64,000 bases of DNA from Artemisia argyi (lineage: Eukaryota; Streptophyta; Magnoliopsida; Asterales; Asteraceae), in assembly GCA_030686995.1 (NCBI GenBank), contig CM060697.1, positions 41,816,959 to 41,880,958 of the forward strand. Reading direction: 5' to 3'. Below, piece by piece: positions 1 through 13,700 of the stretch. Numbering within the stretch: position 1 is the first letter of the stretch; each line of letters begins with the position of its first letter. The position numbers were made by a program, and so were the translations under genes. Below the pieces are notes generated by a model, which was not told the DNA's origin, did no database searches, and worked only from the letters and a program-made list of their open reading frames with translations.

Positions 1-8
1 AATCTGGA

Positions 9-1436
9 TTGGTGGCAACAGAACTAGCTCTTATGGCCTTCTCTGATTCTGAGGTACACTCCAATGATAGTTGCTCTAAATCATGTAAAGCATTAAAAGA
101 GTGTGATAGACTTAGAGAACTTTTGGATAAACAAATTTCTGAATTAATGGACTCTAATTATACTTTATCTAATTATAAAAGAGTTTTGTCTGTATTAGAA
201 ACACAAATAGAGCACTATAGAGCAAATGATTCTAAGTTTTATGATGATATTGTTGTATTAAAAAGAGACTAAGACTATAAGATTGCTGTGAATGAGGCAC
301 TTAAAGAAGAATTGGAAAAGCTTAAAAAGGCTAATGAAAATGTTCAGATTACTTGTGATACATTAGCTCATCAGTTTAAGTGTATAGATAGAATTTGGGA
401 AGCACACGTGGTTAATAAGGCAAAATCAGGTGTAGGTTACAAGTTTGTACCCCCACCATTAAGAGGTGTACCAGCACCTCCAAGTATAGATCTAGCACAT
501 ACAGGGATAGAAGAGTTTCAAGAACCAATTAGGAGTTATGGCCCTCAATTTATGAAAGAAGTTGTTGATGAAAAGGTTAAGATAGAGACTGATGCATTTG
601 AGAGTGCTAGTGATTCATCTCTAGTGGAAGAAAGTGTTAAGGTTGAAGTAGAAACATGTGTTCCTAAAGTTGTTAAAGTTGAAATGGAAGAGCCTAGGAA
701 ACAAGCTTATCAAACTAGGCCAACTATAAAATATGCTGAGATGTATAGAAACAGGTCACCAACTCCTAGGGGAAACCAGAGGAACTAGAATAATCTTAAG
801 TCTCAACTATTTGGTAGTGATTTTGTGTTTAACAACAAAGCATGTCATATCAATGGTAGTTTTGATCATCTACATGCTAAGTGTAACTACCATAAGGGAA
901 GAAGGGAAGTTTTTGGGAACACAAGGGTGAATGAAAACAATTTTCAAAAATATACTCACCCTAATCCATTAAGTAATATGATTCCGAGGGTAGTTCAACT
1001 AAAATCTGGCATTAAACCTCTTACAACTGCTAGAAAAATCAACACTGCTTACCCAAAGTTACCTGTTAAAAGTGCACAAACTATTACAACTTTTGTTAAA
1101 TCTACACAAACAGGTAAAAGGACCTTTTGTGAGAAGAAGGTTGTTTACAATCAGAAGTGGGTACCAAAAACTAAAATTGCTAAGCCTGAAGTTGCCACTG
1201 CTAAGCCAGCAGTTGCCACTGCTAGACCAAAAGACACCACTGCTGGTTCTGTAAACAAGAAAGGGGTAAAATTGGAAAATGTTGTGAAGGCCTCATCACA
1301 TTGGGAATGGACACCTAAAGAAATTAACACCTCTAACAATCCCAATGGTGTATCAATGACCTTTGACAGATTCAACTATATTGATACACGAGGCAGATCC
1401 AAGTCAGTTGTGGCTTGGGACTCCAAAAGGAACTAA
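9..1436 (+). pseudogene. gag: copia Gag C-terminal region (broken)
   Basis: One reading frame carries a recognisable copia Gag tail. It has a coiled-coil, Lys/Glu-rich part (about 9-400), then a proline-rich VPPPLRGVPAPP segment near 450-480, and a basic linker ending in the DTRGRSKSVVAWD segment before the protease. In-frame stops lie at 270-272 (TAA) and 786-788 (TAG where the family has Trp). The frame ends at 1434-1436 and protease continues in another frame. The CCHC-like segment near 820-900 is degraded. The structural nucleocapsid role is inferred from the family. Non-functional. Confidence 0.85.
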
Positions 1437-1900
1437 TTCCTTTAATTTATGTGCAGGAACATTCAAAGGTTAAAGAAGATCAAGGCTATTCAGACAGTGG
1501 ATGTTCAAGGCACATGAATGGCAACAAGTCCAATCTTACAGACTTCAAACCTTATGATGGACAATTCGTCAGATTTGGAGGTGGAATTGGTGGCAAAGTT
1601 TCTTGCAAAGGCACTACCAAAGCAAGAAACTTGGATTTTGAAAATGTGTACTATGTGAAAGAGCTTAAGTATAATCTCTTTAGTATGTCACAGATGTGTG
1701 ACAAGAAACACAGAGTTCTTTTTACGGAAGATGAATGTTTTGTCCTATCTAAGGATTATAATTTACCTAATGAAAGTGAGGTTTTACTTAAAATTCCTAG
1801 AAAAGGAAATCTATATAGCATTGACATGAAGAACATTGTGGCTAAATATGATGTTACTTTCTTCCTTGCAAAGGCCACATTGGATGAATCCATGTTATGA
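1430..1900 (+). pseudogene. copia aspartic protease and GAG-pre-integrase region (broken)
   Basis: The aspartic protease active-site signature DSGCSRHM lies near 1495-1518 with the usual downstream beta-rich stretch. It is followed by the segment that precedes the GAG-pre-integrase zinc region. Family role: cleavage of the Gag-Pol polyprotein. The frame starts by overlap with the end of the Gag frame, implying a frameshift. It stops at 1898-1900 with TGA where the family has Trp, immediately before the RRLGHVN motif. Confidence 0.88.
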
Positions 1901-2808
1901 CAAAGAAGACTTGGTCATGTTAACTTTAAGACCATCAACAAGATTTTGAAAGATAGTTTAATCAGAGGATTACCAGAGAAGAGAATTGAGAATGACCAAA
2001 CCTGTGTTGCCTGTCTCAAAGGCAAGCAACATAGAGCTTCTTACAAGACCAAGGCCTATAACTCTATTGCTCACCCTCTCTATATGTTTTATATGGACTT
2101 GTTTGGTCCCACATCTATGAGCAGCATAAATTTGAAGAAATGTTGTCTTGTTCTAACTGATGATTTTAGCAGGTTTACATGGGTTTTCTTTCTAAGAACC
2201 AAGGATGAAACAACTAGCATTCTTAAAACTTTTATCAATGAAGTAGAAAACCAAGTTGATATGAAGATTAAGATTATTAGGTGTGACAATGGGACAGAGT
2301 TCAAGAATAGAGTTATGGATGACTTTTGTAGAGAGAAGGGTCTTAAGAGAGAATTCAGTGTAGCCATAACTCCTCAGCAAAATGGAGTGGCTGAAAGAAG
2401 AAACAGAACATTGATTGAGGCTGCTAGAACCATGTTAGCTGATTCCAAGTTACTAGTTAGTTTTTAGGCTGAAGCAGTTAACACTGCTTGTTATATATTC
2501 AGAATAGGGTTTTAGTATTGAAGGCAAAGAATAAGACACCCTATGACTTATTCAGAGGCAGTCCTCCTACCTTGGATTTCATGAGAACATTTGGATGTCA
2601 TGTTACAATTCTCAATACCATAGATCATTAGGGTAAATTCGAAGAAAATTCAGATGAAGGCTTCTTTGTTGGGTACTCTATTGTTAGTAAAGCCTTTAGA
2701 GTGTACAATCTTAGAACAAAGAAGATTGAAGAGAATCTGCATGTAGAGTTTCTTGAAAATAAACCTAACATTGCAGGTGCAGGTCCAGAATGGCTGTTTG
2801 ACCTTGTG
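1901..2808 (+). pseudogene. copia integrase (broken)
   Basis: The stretch begins with the RRLGHVN motif and the zinc-binding Cys pair CVAC near 2000. The catalytic core has D in MDLFGP (about 2096), D in CDNGTEF (about 2283) and E in NGVAERRNRT (about 2390), so the DDE triad is visible. An in-frame TAG at 2465-2467 replaces the family's Trp. The frame changes near 2505, and the C-terminal part is readable in another frame to the gypsy insertion at 2808. Family role: insertion of the cDNA into the genome. It cannot yield a complete integrase. Confidence 0.92.
2804..2808. repeat. target site duplication, left copy (TTGTG)
   Basis: Five bases before the gypsy LTR read TTGTG. The five after its far end (13778-13782) read TTGAG. 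The right-hand version restores the copia codon sense, so the left copy appears to have mutated. Confidence 0.7.
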
Positions 2809-5800
2809 TGTCACAAATCACAATTTCAGGTCATTTTCCAAATCTCGAAAATTTACTATTCACAAGTTACTATTCATCATTTATTATTCATTGATCACTA
2901 TTCATCATTTGACTATTCATCATTTTCGGAATCAGTTTGAGATTCTGAGAAGTGTTTCAAAATTTTACTATTCATGTGACACTTTTCATTCCCGTAGGGA
3001 AAACACTATTCATGATCATCATTCATCTTTTCGTAAACCTAGTTTACGGGTATTCAAATTCGCGTAACCAGCGTGGTTTAGCTGCAAATTCATGCAACAT
3101 CAGTAAAGACACATCATATAGACTAGAGTAGTCTACATATCATCAGTAACATCATCAGTATATTAGGACATGTACGGGTTTGTGTGATTTTCAATAACAT
3201 ATGTTTAATTATACAGTTAACGTTACCACTCAGTTTTTAATACTAATATATTCCTGACACTCCCGACTATGATCCTAATGGATTTTCATACCCATTATAA
3301 TGATATTAAAATTATATAATTAATTTACCTGGTGTTTTTAAATTAACTGCTACATTTTCCGTTTGGAGCTTATAACTCCGCCGGTTTGCATTATTTCAAC
3401 CCAATAATTATTCTAACACCCAATACTTGCTAGGAATACGATTTTTCAACTTTTACAACTTCGTCATCTTTTATTTCGTCTCGTCACGATTTATTTCTAG
3501 TTAACTCAGTACCCGGTAACACCTAATACCCAACAAAAACTAACTAATACTTACACTAGTAGACCAAAGCTTTAATTAGCCCACAAACTTTTCCCACCCT
3601 CCCCTAATTCACGCCCAATGCCCCCTTTAGTCCTAGTGCACTTAATTAAAAAGACCAAAGACTAGTACATAAAAATATCTACACATTAACCTACCATATT
3701 TCAAGTAAACAAGAAAAACTCCTATCTTCTTCCTCCCATTGTATATGATCGGCCAAGAATAGATCAAGAAGGAGAATCCATATATTTTTTCAAGTTCAAG
3801 TAATTTTACGACACTAGTATACTTCTATTTTGGGTTTTGAAATAAAAACCAAGAAGTAATTAAGTACCTAGTTACCTTAAACCTCTTCATATCACTAGTA
3901 AGTGTCCTAAACATTTTTCCTAATCTTACATACTATTACTTGATCTATTTTTATGCTCTAGAAGCAAAACATGCAAATATACTTAGGTTGTCATACCACT
4001 TTTCAAGTATCTTTACTTATTATGAGTTTATAATTATCATATGATCTTTCTCTTAAATCCTACTAATTTTGGTGAAGACTGGGATCCCATGACACCCTAA
4101 GAAGGTGTATGGTAGGAATAGATTAGTTTGGTGGTGATTGAAAGTGATTTGGTTAAGTTTGGAACAAGTTTTAAACCTTAAAAATGAGTTTAAACTATAT
4201 ACCGCAACCTACTGTCCATTTTTGTAAAACGTGGAAAGATTAGAGGTTCAGGGGAAATTTTTGACCAAAAATTCAGAAAATACTTTCAAAAACGAAACCG
4301 TGGCCGCTTGAACAGGTAAAAACCAACTTACGACGAGAAAGTTATGATTTTCTTAGTTTAACGACGAAAAACTATTTTCTGAAAATAATACGTGCTGTAT
4401 GCCGAGATTTGAAGGACAAAACGAGGCATTAGATGTGATCTAGAGGAGCCAACCTACTGAAAACATGGTAGTACACGTTAATACGAAGCCGCGGATATAA
4501 AGAACGTTGAAAACAAGTTTATAACGACCAAGATATACGCGTTTGTAACCCGACGAACCTTATATTTTTGACAGCCACTAAATGAAATATATTCTAAGTG
4601 TTAAAAACTATATTTTTCAAGTAACAACAATGAAGAGCCGTATTTCTTACCCATCGAGGCGCGTATGATCAAAAGTTAACTAACACAACAATTAGATATT
4701 GTTGCAAGGTTTTCAAAAACGCCGAGTTCAAATACTAACACTTAACGCACAATATTTCACAACTAGTTTCGCAAGACCAAATTGGACATATTTTTCCTAG
4801 TTAAGAAAAATATTAAACTATGACGAAAACACTATATTTACCGATAGAACGCCAAACGAGGATCGTGGAGTATCGTTTCAACATACTTACATGAAAAGTA
4901 GTTTATAACTTAACGAGACGTCAAAAATGTATTTTTCGACGATAAACGTTATTTTCAAAGTTAACGAGTGGTATCGATAACGTAAGTATTTGCATGTATA
5001 TCATTGTATCATTACTTATCATAGATCATATCATTCATAATAGGTCGCGGTTAGAGACCGAGCCTCATTTCATCGTATTCACTATTATCTTTGTTGCTAT
5101 CATATCAGGTTAGTTTTCATAGCCCCGTTTTCAATTACTTATTTTATTTCAAAACTCTCGGGGAAGAATACATTGCACCATTTATTTTTGTACATGCTAA
5201 AGTGTCAAATTCCATACATTGCTTAAGTTACCTCATTAACATATCAAGTCCCCTTATTATCATGAACCGTTAATTATGCGTAAGCGAGAGTGAGTGGATA
5301 GATCTATTGGGGGTGACTCCCCCGTCCGAGATGGTAGCACCAACGTGTCATACGGACGCATTTCATTTGAATCATATTTGAGTGCTTGATAAACACTCGG
5401 TTGGGGCCATTTCATATCATGTCTAGCTTCGGGGTCATGAGCTTAAGAGCCAATGTAGCATTATTTTGACATTTTGTCACTTCACTTTATACTTGTGGCT
5501 ATTGTACATACAACTCATTATATAAACCTATGATTTCCCACCAACATATTTGTTGACCGTTTTAGCAATGTATTTTTAGGTAACTAAGACATATCAATCA
5601 TGGAATGCATGTTGTTATTTCATTTAGTAGCGAAGTTGACGTGTCTCATTTTTGATTTTCATGCACTTATGCATTATCGTTTGATTGTACCAAACTTATT
5701 TCCGTAAACTTATCAACCTTTTGGGACCTATGTCTTGTAACTCTGATGTTTTTAAATTAATCAAATGATGTATTTTTAAAATGACACTTTAGAGTCGTTC

Positions 5801-5883
5801 AATATAACTGTTGATGTGATGCTAGGACAGTCACGCCCCAGGTATTCCATTCCGCTGCAAATCATGAATTTGGGGGTGTGACA
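2809..5883 (+). repeat. gypsy 5' LTR
   Basis: About 3.07 kb, TGTCACA...TGTGACA termini. It matches 10714-13777 along its whole length with scattered substitutions and small indels. The first 150 bases carry repeated 'ctattcat' motifs, with a short duplication in this copy that the other LTR lacks. Short ORFs in it (for example 5091-5273) recur in the second LTR by identity and show no protein family. Confidence 0.93.
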
Positions 5884-5885
5884 GA

Positions 5886-5899
5886 TTGGCATCAGAGCA
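5886..5899 (+). other. primer binding site (tRNA-Met type)
   Basis: Two bases after the LTR end, the sequence TGGCATCAGAGC (5887-5898) matches the TGGTATCAGAGC primer-site pattern for initiator tRNA-Met with one change. It would prime minus-strand DNA synthesis. Confidence 0.85.
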
Positions 5900-6084
5900 A
5901 TGGTTATAGAGAACTAGGTTGCATCATTGACCCTAGACTATAACTACACTTGCATAAGCACCACATCATTACATCATAAGTGCATATTAATTATTTACAT
6001 CATAAGTGCATATTCATTATCCATGTTATTCATATATATTTATTATGCGGGATAGTCATTCATTTCACATCGATTGTCACGGAG

Positions 6085-6547
6085 ATGTCTTCGAACTCGC
6101 ATCCTATTGACCTCTCATCAGACTCTGAGTTAGACGAGACTTCCTCACTACCCTCCATTGTACTAGAGTCAGTTGTCTCATCACCACTTACCATCACACT
6201 ATCATCATTGGAGCCTACTCCACACTCATCACTCATATCATCCAATGCTGAGACTGAACCCTTTTAGGAGGGCGAAGTTGTATCTACCACCACCATCAGC
6301 TACTTATAACACTATTGGTCGTCCTATAGTGCATGCTTCTGTTTTACCTTTTAGACGTCGCGAGATAGAGCGAAAGAGGGTAGTATTCCATTCACTATTA
6401 TCACCACCATCTCCTAACTCACCACTAGGATTTCATAGTCATCAATTTCATTCTCATCATCTAGGGCACCACCAGCACCATCACACCTCAGAGACCCTAC
6501 ACCCATATATGACTTGCCGCTTAAGAAGCGCCCACTATTTGACATAA
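6085..6547 (+). pseudogene. gypsy leader/gag N-terminal ORF remnant
   Basis: An ATG at 6085 opens MSSNSHPIDLSSDSELDE. This matches in style the leader ORFs of the minus-strand chromovirus at 32123 and 39858 (MSSxxHPI start, then an acidic/serine-rich stretch). The frame stops at 6265-6267. Another frame continues Pro/His/Ser-rich to 6547. The role of this leader protein is unknown. Not functional. Confidence 0.6.
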
Positions 6548-6576
6548 AGAAAACACCATTTTCCTGAGAAGGGCTT

Positions 6577-6765
6577 TCAACTTATTGGTCTTATGATATA
6601 TCTCAGTATCGAGAATGATACCAAAGATCTGTATTTGTTTATAAACTCTCCTGGAAGATGTGTAATACCGGGGGTTGCTCTTTATGATACAATGTAATTT
6701 GTGCAACTAGATTTACATACAATATGCATGGGATCGACCGCTTCAATGGGATCTTTTATCCTGGT
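6577..6765 (+). pseudogene. clpP: plastid clpP-like fragment (NUPT) inside gypsy interior
   Basis: About 190 bp translate in one frame to a segment recognisable as chloroplast ClpP, the ATP-dependent Clp protease proteolytic subunit. Visible parts are [22 protein letters not shown] and the active-site-Ser segment ICMG..ASMGSFILV. The catalytic Ser of the ASMGS motif is present. A CAA-type codon has become TAA at 6695-6697, and several other residues differ. Flanks are unrelated to clpP, so it is a short fragment of the exon that holds the serine. Likely plastid DNA transferred to the nucleus. Confidence 0.82.
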
Positions 6766-9759
6766 ACACCATTACCATCTACCACACATTACACCACCTT
6801 ACAGGATTGAGGTTGGTGAGAATTCACGAGCCTTTACTACCAGACAACCTACAACTCTTCATCGTCAGATGATGACCTCTAATTATTTGAGATTACACAC
6901 AAGTTTTTGGATGATACACTCTGAATAATACCACAACCCCCACAAACACAACAAGAGTAGCAACAAACAGCCCAAGGGTGGCATTCATCGCAATGACTCT
7001 ATACTATCTTAGATATGATCGACTCATACCTCCATGATACAATAAACCAACAAGATACTTTGAACGGTATTATACCATCATAATGGAACTCATCACAACT
7101 CTCCCTTTATTATCAAGTTTGATTACACCACATTCTAAGCCGATGATTACATCATTAGTCGCTCTAGCAACACCCCACCGACCAATGTGGTCACATTAGT
7201 AGTTTTGACATATAATTACAACTTTGGGAAGATGCAAGTAACACAATAGGATTAATAAAGACGATGATGTCTTTACGATTAATGGTCATGTTGACCAAGA
7301 TAACAATTACTACCCTAGTTTTCATGTTTCGGAGATGATACCAATTCAAGTAAGTCAAAGTCTAATTGAATTTTTTGTACAAACGAAAAGATTTCTTGCA
7401 AACCTTACGGAGTACGACAAATTTGTGATTCACAATGGTTGGATTAAAAATTGTTTTTGTTTAAGCATCAATCTTCTTGGATTTCATTTTTCCAAAGACA
7501 TATATGAGAAATTGTTTTTATCAAATTGGAAAATATTTCGTAGTCACGTCTTTTTACATGACTTTACTCACTACAAACTTCAAATAAGGTTGCTCCAAAA
7601 TACATTTATGACCAAAGTTTCACAATGTTTCACTCAAATAAATGTTGTTAACAAATTTTAGAAACCATATCTCCAAGAAGGAACACGCATAACTCATGAA
7701 CGAATCTTGAAATCAACCACTATACCTACTTACTATCTAACCTTAGAAGCGAAAGAAACACCTCTGCCAGAGATTGTCAATATTGATACACCATGCCTCA
7801 ACACTACTCCTTCAAATTACAACTTTCTCGCTCATTCCATATGATAAGGCCCTCACGCTAGGATAAGCTCATTGAATTAAAAGACAAAGGTACAATTACT
7901 CAACAAAATTTATATTCTTTTCGGAGATCAATATAGCTTAGTCACATTGGGACAAGACCTCATTTTCATGAAAGGATATCGAGAAGTTTCACCTGACCAT
8001 AAGGCATTGAGCTTTCATTCATGGCAAATCAACCATCATTTGATGTGGTATCTACTTGACTTAGACCACCCGTACAACAATTTCCCTTCTTTATACATCT
8101 TAGTCATGCCTAGAGGGATTAAGCATTTGAACCTGCGAGCTTTACCTAATATAAATTCTTGAATACTCCAAATCATTGGCTCCAAATTTTGCTCTTATAT
8201 CCTTTAACAGATAGACTATCATCTTTAGTTAACTGTAGATGCCTAAATGGCACGTTCATCCTTCACGCTCTCAATATCACTGGCATATTCTCAACCACTT
8301 TATAATCATATACCATTACCCTGTTATGAACTAAGTATTTACATTCTCTAGATAGTGGATTAGTAGACTTTTACCACCCTACAAAAATGTTCTTCCAAGT
8401 GTCATACAAGCTGTTTCACAAATTCATTGCAAGTTAGTTTGTTACCATCGTACGTACTATTTCACAATTTCATACAAGCTATTTTATTATCACTCTACAA
8501 AATGTTCTACTATTACCCTAAAAACTACTTTTGCTACCAATTCATAAACTGTTTTACTATCATGCAAATTGTTTTGACTAGTATTTTACAAAGAGTGAGA
8601 TTAACACTACTTAACTATTGGGAAACATAATACTATTTTATCAAAACCAAGCATCACATCATTTGTCCTCAATCATACATAGCCTGATCAGCTATGTATA
8701 ATTCGGGAGGAATTATGTCATGATGGAAACAAACGTCCTTTCAAACTTCATAAAGCAGTTTTCATTCAAAACATCATGAAGTCAAAGCTTTGAAAACTAA
8801 ATAAACCATTCATAAACGTTTCTTTTATAGAAATCCTGTAGATATTGACACCATTCATCCTTCGCTAAATCAATAAATTGAATTCCTTTATCAACAGCCC
8901 ATATAGGAGAGACTTTCCATATCATTTACAAGGAGGATTCCTTGATACAAGAAAAAAAAAACGAAAGGATTATAGAACCACTAACGAGGACTAGAAGTAT
9001 ACAGTAGGACAATTAATAACTCAACAACAATCTTAAGATACCACGAGACCATCCGAACCACCATCTCTGACCTAGCTGTCCAATTCTATCATTCAGAAGT
9101 ACTAGCTAGATCATGTTTCAAGATCGGGTTCAATGCGAATGCACACTAACCAAAACTATAGAAATGAACCAAGTCTCCTAACAGATACTATAGAGCATTT
9201 CATTTAAACATGGCCTCATCCATACACAAACTTCCCTGCAATGAGTTTTCACCAAGGATAATTGAGTTGAATTAAGGATATCGATATAGGTTCCCCTAAG
9301 GCATTGTGTTCTCTAGAACTTCCAGATAACTTCATGTTCATATCAAGAGAGGCATCACGCCCGAACATATCTCCCAATCTACATGTGAAAACAGAATAGA
9401 CATTCGTCGACATAATATCAGTTGATATTCACATATTGGCCAGTAGGATAACAATCTAAGACGTGATTCATTTTAGAAATACCTAAGTAAGAGTTAATGC
9501 TTATGCTTGTAAGCTTTGCCTAAACATCAACCACAGTACTACATCAACATTATATATTTAGGGTTTGTGATTTGACAACAAAGAACATTGGAAGATTTGA
9601 TAAAGGAAATTAGGAGAGACATCATCAATCAATTACAAACTTTAGTAATGGAGACCAAGCACCATAGGCAAAGAAAGACACATGTCGTAGCATCCATTAG
9701 AACAAAACACAAGGAATAAAAAATGTTACCCATATTCTTTCTTATTCAAATAATGCCCT
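6766..9759 (+). other. degenerate gypsy interior, no domain recognised
   Basis: This stretch should correspond to gag, protease, RT and RNase H of the inserted gypsy, but I cannot assign any frame with confidence. The ORFs present (up to 108 codons at 7335-7661) show no recognisable motif. The sequence has none of the RT FIDD or RNase H signatures in readable form. Confidence 0.5.
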
Positions 9760-10140
9760 TTTCGAAAGGCATAACGTTGTGAAATTAGTCACAAGATTCA
9801 TTGTACCCATTTCAATTATTAATGATAAAGGTAATCGATTCTCCTCAGACTTCTAGCAATCATTTTAAGATTTCCTTCAGAACCCGATAAGATATAAACA
9901 CCGCCTATCATCCTCAGACCAATGGTCAGAGCGAAAGGACAATTCAAACATAGGAAGATATGCTCAGGGCATGAGTGATTGACTCTAGAAATGGTTGGAC
10001 TAACTATTTACCATAAATCAAATTCATCTACAACAATAGTTATCACACGAGCATAGGGACTACACCATCTGAGGCACTCTATGGTTGAAGTGCCAATCAT
10101 CTATTGACGGACCGAAATCGGAAGAAGCCCAACTCACTAG
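9760..10140 (+). pseudogene. gypsy integrase remnant
   Basis: Readable fragments in changing frames include PISIINDKGNRF, the QSERTIQT segment around the catalytic Glu (about 9935-9960), EDMLRA and a FIYNNSYHTSIGTTPSEALYG-like segment. They are in the same order as in the chromovirus integrase at 25827-27080 on the other strand. Multiple stops. The first catalytic Asp region was not located. Confidence 0.75.
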
Positions 10141-10477
10141 TCCAGTACACATTCAGGAAATAACCAAGAATTTCTTACAAATCAAGAATCAGTTACAAGC
10201 TCAATAAGATGTAAACCATTAGAATTTCAATTCAGTGACAGGGTTAGGTTGAAAGTTCCACCTAGGAAAGGCATAATACCATTTATAAAAATGCGGAAAG
10301 TTAAACCCGATATACACATGACCATTTAATATTTCAGACAGAGTAGGCCTAGTGGCCGTCAGACTTGAGCCTTGTTAGAGAACAGTAGGTTACACAAACA
10401 TGTTTCAAGTTTTCAAATCTCAAGAAATGCCTTTCAGATGAGTCACTCCTGATTCCATTAGAAGAAATCCAACTAGA

Positions 10478-10665
10478 AGATAAGCTTAACTTTGTGGAGG
10501 AACCAACAGAAATCATGGACCATGAGGTCAAACAATTGAAGTAAAGTCGAATTCCTATCGTAAAAGTTTGCAGGAATTCTCGAAGAGGTCCCGAGTTTAC
10601 TTGGGGACAGGAAGACCAGATGCGACTCAAATACCCACATCTTTTCACCAAGTCCACTCCAGAGA
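10478..10665 (+). pseudogene. chromodomain-like C-terminus of gypsy pol (broken)
   Basis: A frame reads DKLNFVEEPTEIMDHEVKQLK, then TAA, then SRIPIVKV and RRGPEFTW. This is the C-terminal chromodomain pattern of Tekay/Del-type chromoviruses, thought to target integration to heterochromatin. It places the plus-strand element in the same broad clade as the minus-strand array at 18-44 kb. Confidence 0.75.
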
Positions 10666-10713
10666 CCAACATCAGCTGAATTCAGGGACTGAATTCCTTT
10701 TTAGGTGGGCGAC

Positions 10714-13700
10714 TGTCACAAATTACAATTTCAGGTCATTTTCCAAATCTCGGCAATTTACTATTCACAAGTTACTTCATCATTTACTATTCATCGATCA
10801 CTATTCATCATTTTTGGAGTCACTTTGAGATTCTGAGAAGTGTTTCAAAATTTTACTATTCATGTGACACTATTCATTCCCGGAGGGAAAACACTATTCA
10901 TGATCGTCATTCATCTTTTCATAAACCTAGTTTACGGGTATTCAAATTCACGAAACCAGCGTGGTTTAGCTGCGAATTCATGCAACATCAGTAAAGACAC
11001 ATCATATAGACTAGAGTAGTCTGCATATCATCAGTAACATCATCAGTATATTATGACATGCACGGGTTTGTGTGATTTTCAGTAACGTACGTTTAATTAT
11101 CTAGTTAACGTTACCACTTAGTTTTTACTACTAAAATATTCCTGACACTCCCGACTATGATCCTAATGGATTTTCATACCCATTATAATGACATAAAAAT
11201 TATATTATTAATTTACCCGGTATTTTTAAATTAACTGCTACATTTTCCGTTAGGAGCTTATAACTCCGCCGGTTTGCAATATTTCAACCCGATAATTATT
11301 CTAACACCCAATTCTTGCTAGGAATATGATTTTTCAACTTTTACAACTTCGTCATATTTTATTTCGTCTCGTCATGATTTATTTTTAGTTTACTCGGTTC
11401 CCGGTAACACCTAATACCCAACAAAAACTAACTAACACTTACACTAGTAGACCAACGCTTTAATTAGCCCACAACTTTTCCCACCCTCCCCTAATTCACG
11501 CCCAATGCCCCCCCCCCCCCCCCTTTAGTCCTTGTGCACTTGATTACAAAGACCAAAGACTAGTACATCAAAATATCTACACATTAACCTACCATATTTC
11601 AAGTAAACAAGAAAAACTCCTATCTTCTTCCTCCCATTGTATATGATCGGCCAGGAATAGATCAAGAAGGAGAATCCATAGATTTTTTCAAGTTCATGTA
11701 ATTTTACAACACTAGTATACTTCTATTTTGGGTTTTGAAATAAAAACCAAGAAGTAAATAAGTACCTAGTTACCTTACACCTCTTCATATCATTAGTAAG
11801 TGTCCTAAACATTTTTCCTAATCTTACATACTATTACTTGATCTATTTTTATGCTCTAGAAGCAAAACATGCAAATATACTTAAGTTGTCAAACCACTTT
11901 TCAAATATCTTTACTTATTATGAGTTTCTAATTATCATATGATCTTTCTCTTAAATCCTACTAATTTTGGTGAAGACTAGGACCCCATGACACCCTAAGA
12001 AGGTGTATGGTAGGAATAGATTAGTTTGGTGGTGATTGAAAGTGATTTGGTTAAGTTTGGAACAAGTTTTCAACGTTAAAAATGAGTTTAAACTATATAC
12101 CAAAACCTACTGTCCATTTTTGTAAAACGTGGAAAGATCAAAGGTTCAGGGGAAATTTTTGACCACAAATTCAGAAAATACTTTCAAAAACAAAACCGTG
12201 GTCGCTTGAACAGGTAAAAACCGACTTACTTCGAGAAAATTATGATTTTTCTTAGTTTAACGAGGAAAAACTATTTTATGAAAATAATATGTGCCGTATG
12301 CCGAGATTCGAAGAAAAAACGAGGTGTTAGATGTGATCTAGAGGAGCCGACCTACGGAAAACATGTTAGTACATGTTAATACGAAGCCGTGGATATAAAG
12401 AACGTAGAAACCAAGCTTATAACGACCAAGATATACGCGTTTAAAACCCGAAGAACCTTATATTTTTGACAGCCACTATATGAAATATATTCGTGTTAAA
12501 AACTATATTTTTCAAGTAACAACAATGAAGAGCCGTATTTCTTTCCCATCGAGGCGCGTATGATCAAAAGTTAACTGACACACCAATTCGATATTGTTGC
12601 AAGGTTTTCAAAAACGCCGTGTTCAAATACTAACACTTAACACACAATATTTCACGACTAGTTTTGCAAGACCAAATTGGACATATTTTTCCAAGTTAAG
12701 AAAAATATTAAACTACGACGAAAACACTATATTTACCGATAGAACGCCAAACGAGTATCGTGGAGTATCGTGTCAACATACTTACATGAAAAGTAGTTTA
12801 TAACTTAACGAGAAGTCAAAAATGTATTTTTCGACGATAAACGTTATTTTCAAAGTTAACGAGTGGTATCGATAACGTAAGTATTTGCATGTATAGAATT
12901 GTATCATTACTTATCATAGATCATATCATTCATAATAGGTCGCGGTTAGAGACCGAGCCTCATTTCATCGTATTCACTATTATCTTTGTTGCTATCATAT
13001 CAGGTGTGTTTTTATAGCCCCGTTTTCAATTACTTATTTCATTTCAAAACTCCCGGAGGAGAATACATTGCACCATTTATTTTTGCACATGCCAAAGTAT
13101 CAAATTCCATACATTGCTTAAGTTACCTCATTACCATATCAAGTCCCCTTATTATCATGAACCGTTAATTATGCGTAAGCTCTGTGAGTGGATAGATCTA
13201 TTGGGGGTGACTCCCCTGTCCGAGATGGTAGCACCAACGTGTCATACGGACACATTTCATTTGAATCATATTTGAGTGCCTAGTAAACACTCGGTTGGGG
13301 CCATTTCATATCATATCTAGCTTCAGGGTCATGAGCTTAAGAGCCAATGTAGCATTATTTTGACATTTTGTCACTTCACTTTATACTTGTGGCTATTGTA
13401 CATACAACTCATTATATAAATCTATGATTTCTCACCAACATATTTGTTGACTGTTTTAGCAATGTATTTTCAGGTAACTAAGACATATCAATCATGGCAT
13501 GCATGGAGTCATTTCATTGAGTAGCGAAGTTGACATGTCTCATTTTGGATTTTCAGGCACTTATGTATTATCGTTTGATTGTACCAAACTTATTTCCGTA
13601 AACTTATCAACCTTTTGGGACCTATGTCTTGTAACTCTAATGTTTTTACATTAATCAAACGATGTATTTTCAAAATGACACTTTAGAATCGTTCAATATA

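Larger units (their letters stand above)
1..2808 (+). mobile_element. Ty1/copia retrotransposon, 5' part (interrupted)
   Basis: Gag C-terminal, protease and integrase homology runs through this stretch in copia order (PR-IN-RT-RH). The element enters from the left edge, so its 5' LTR is outside the window. At 2808 the reading is cut by the TGTCACA start of a gypsy LTR and resumes at 13778. The sequence on either side joins in sense across the copia linker between integrase and reverse transcriptase. It is inactive because of several stops and frame changes. Confidence 0.93.

Noticed and set aside
5091..13168. Paired 60-aa ORFs at 5091-5273 and 12986-13168
   Set aside because: Their similarity only reflects the identity of the two LTRs. 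No codon-level conservation or family.
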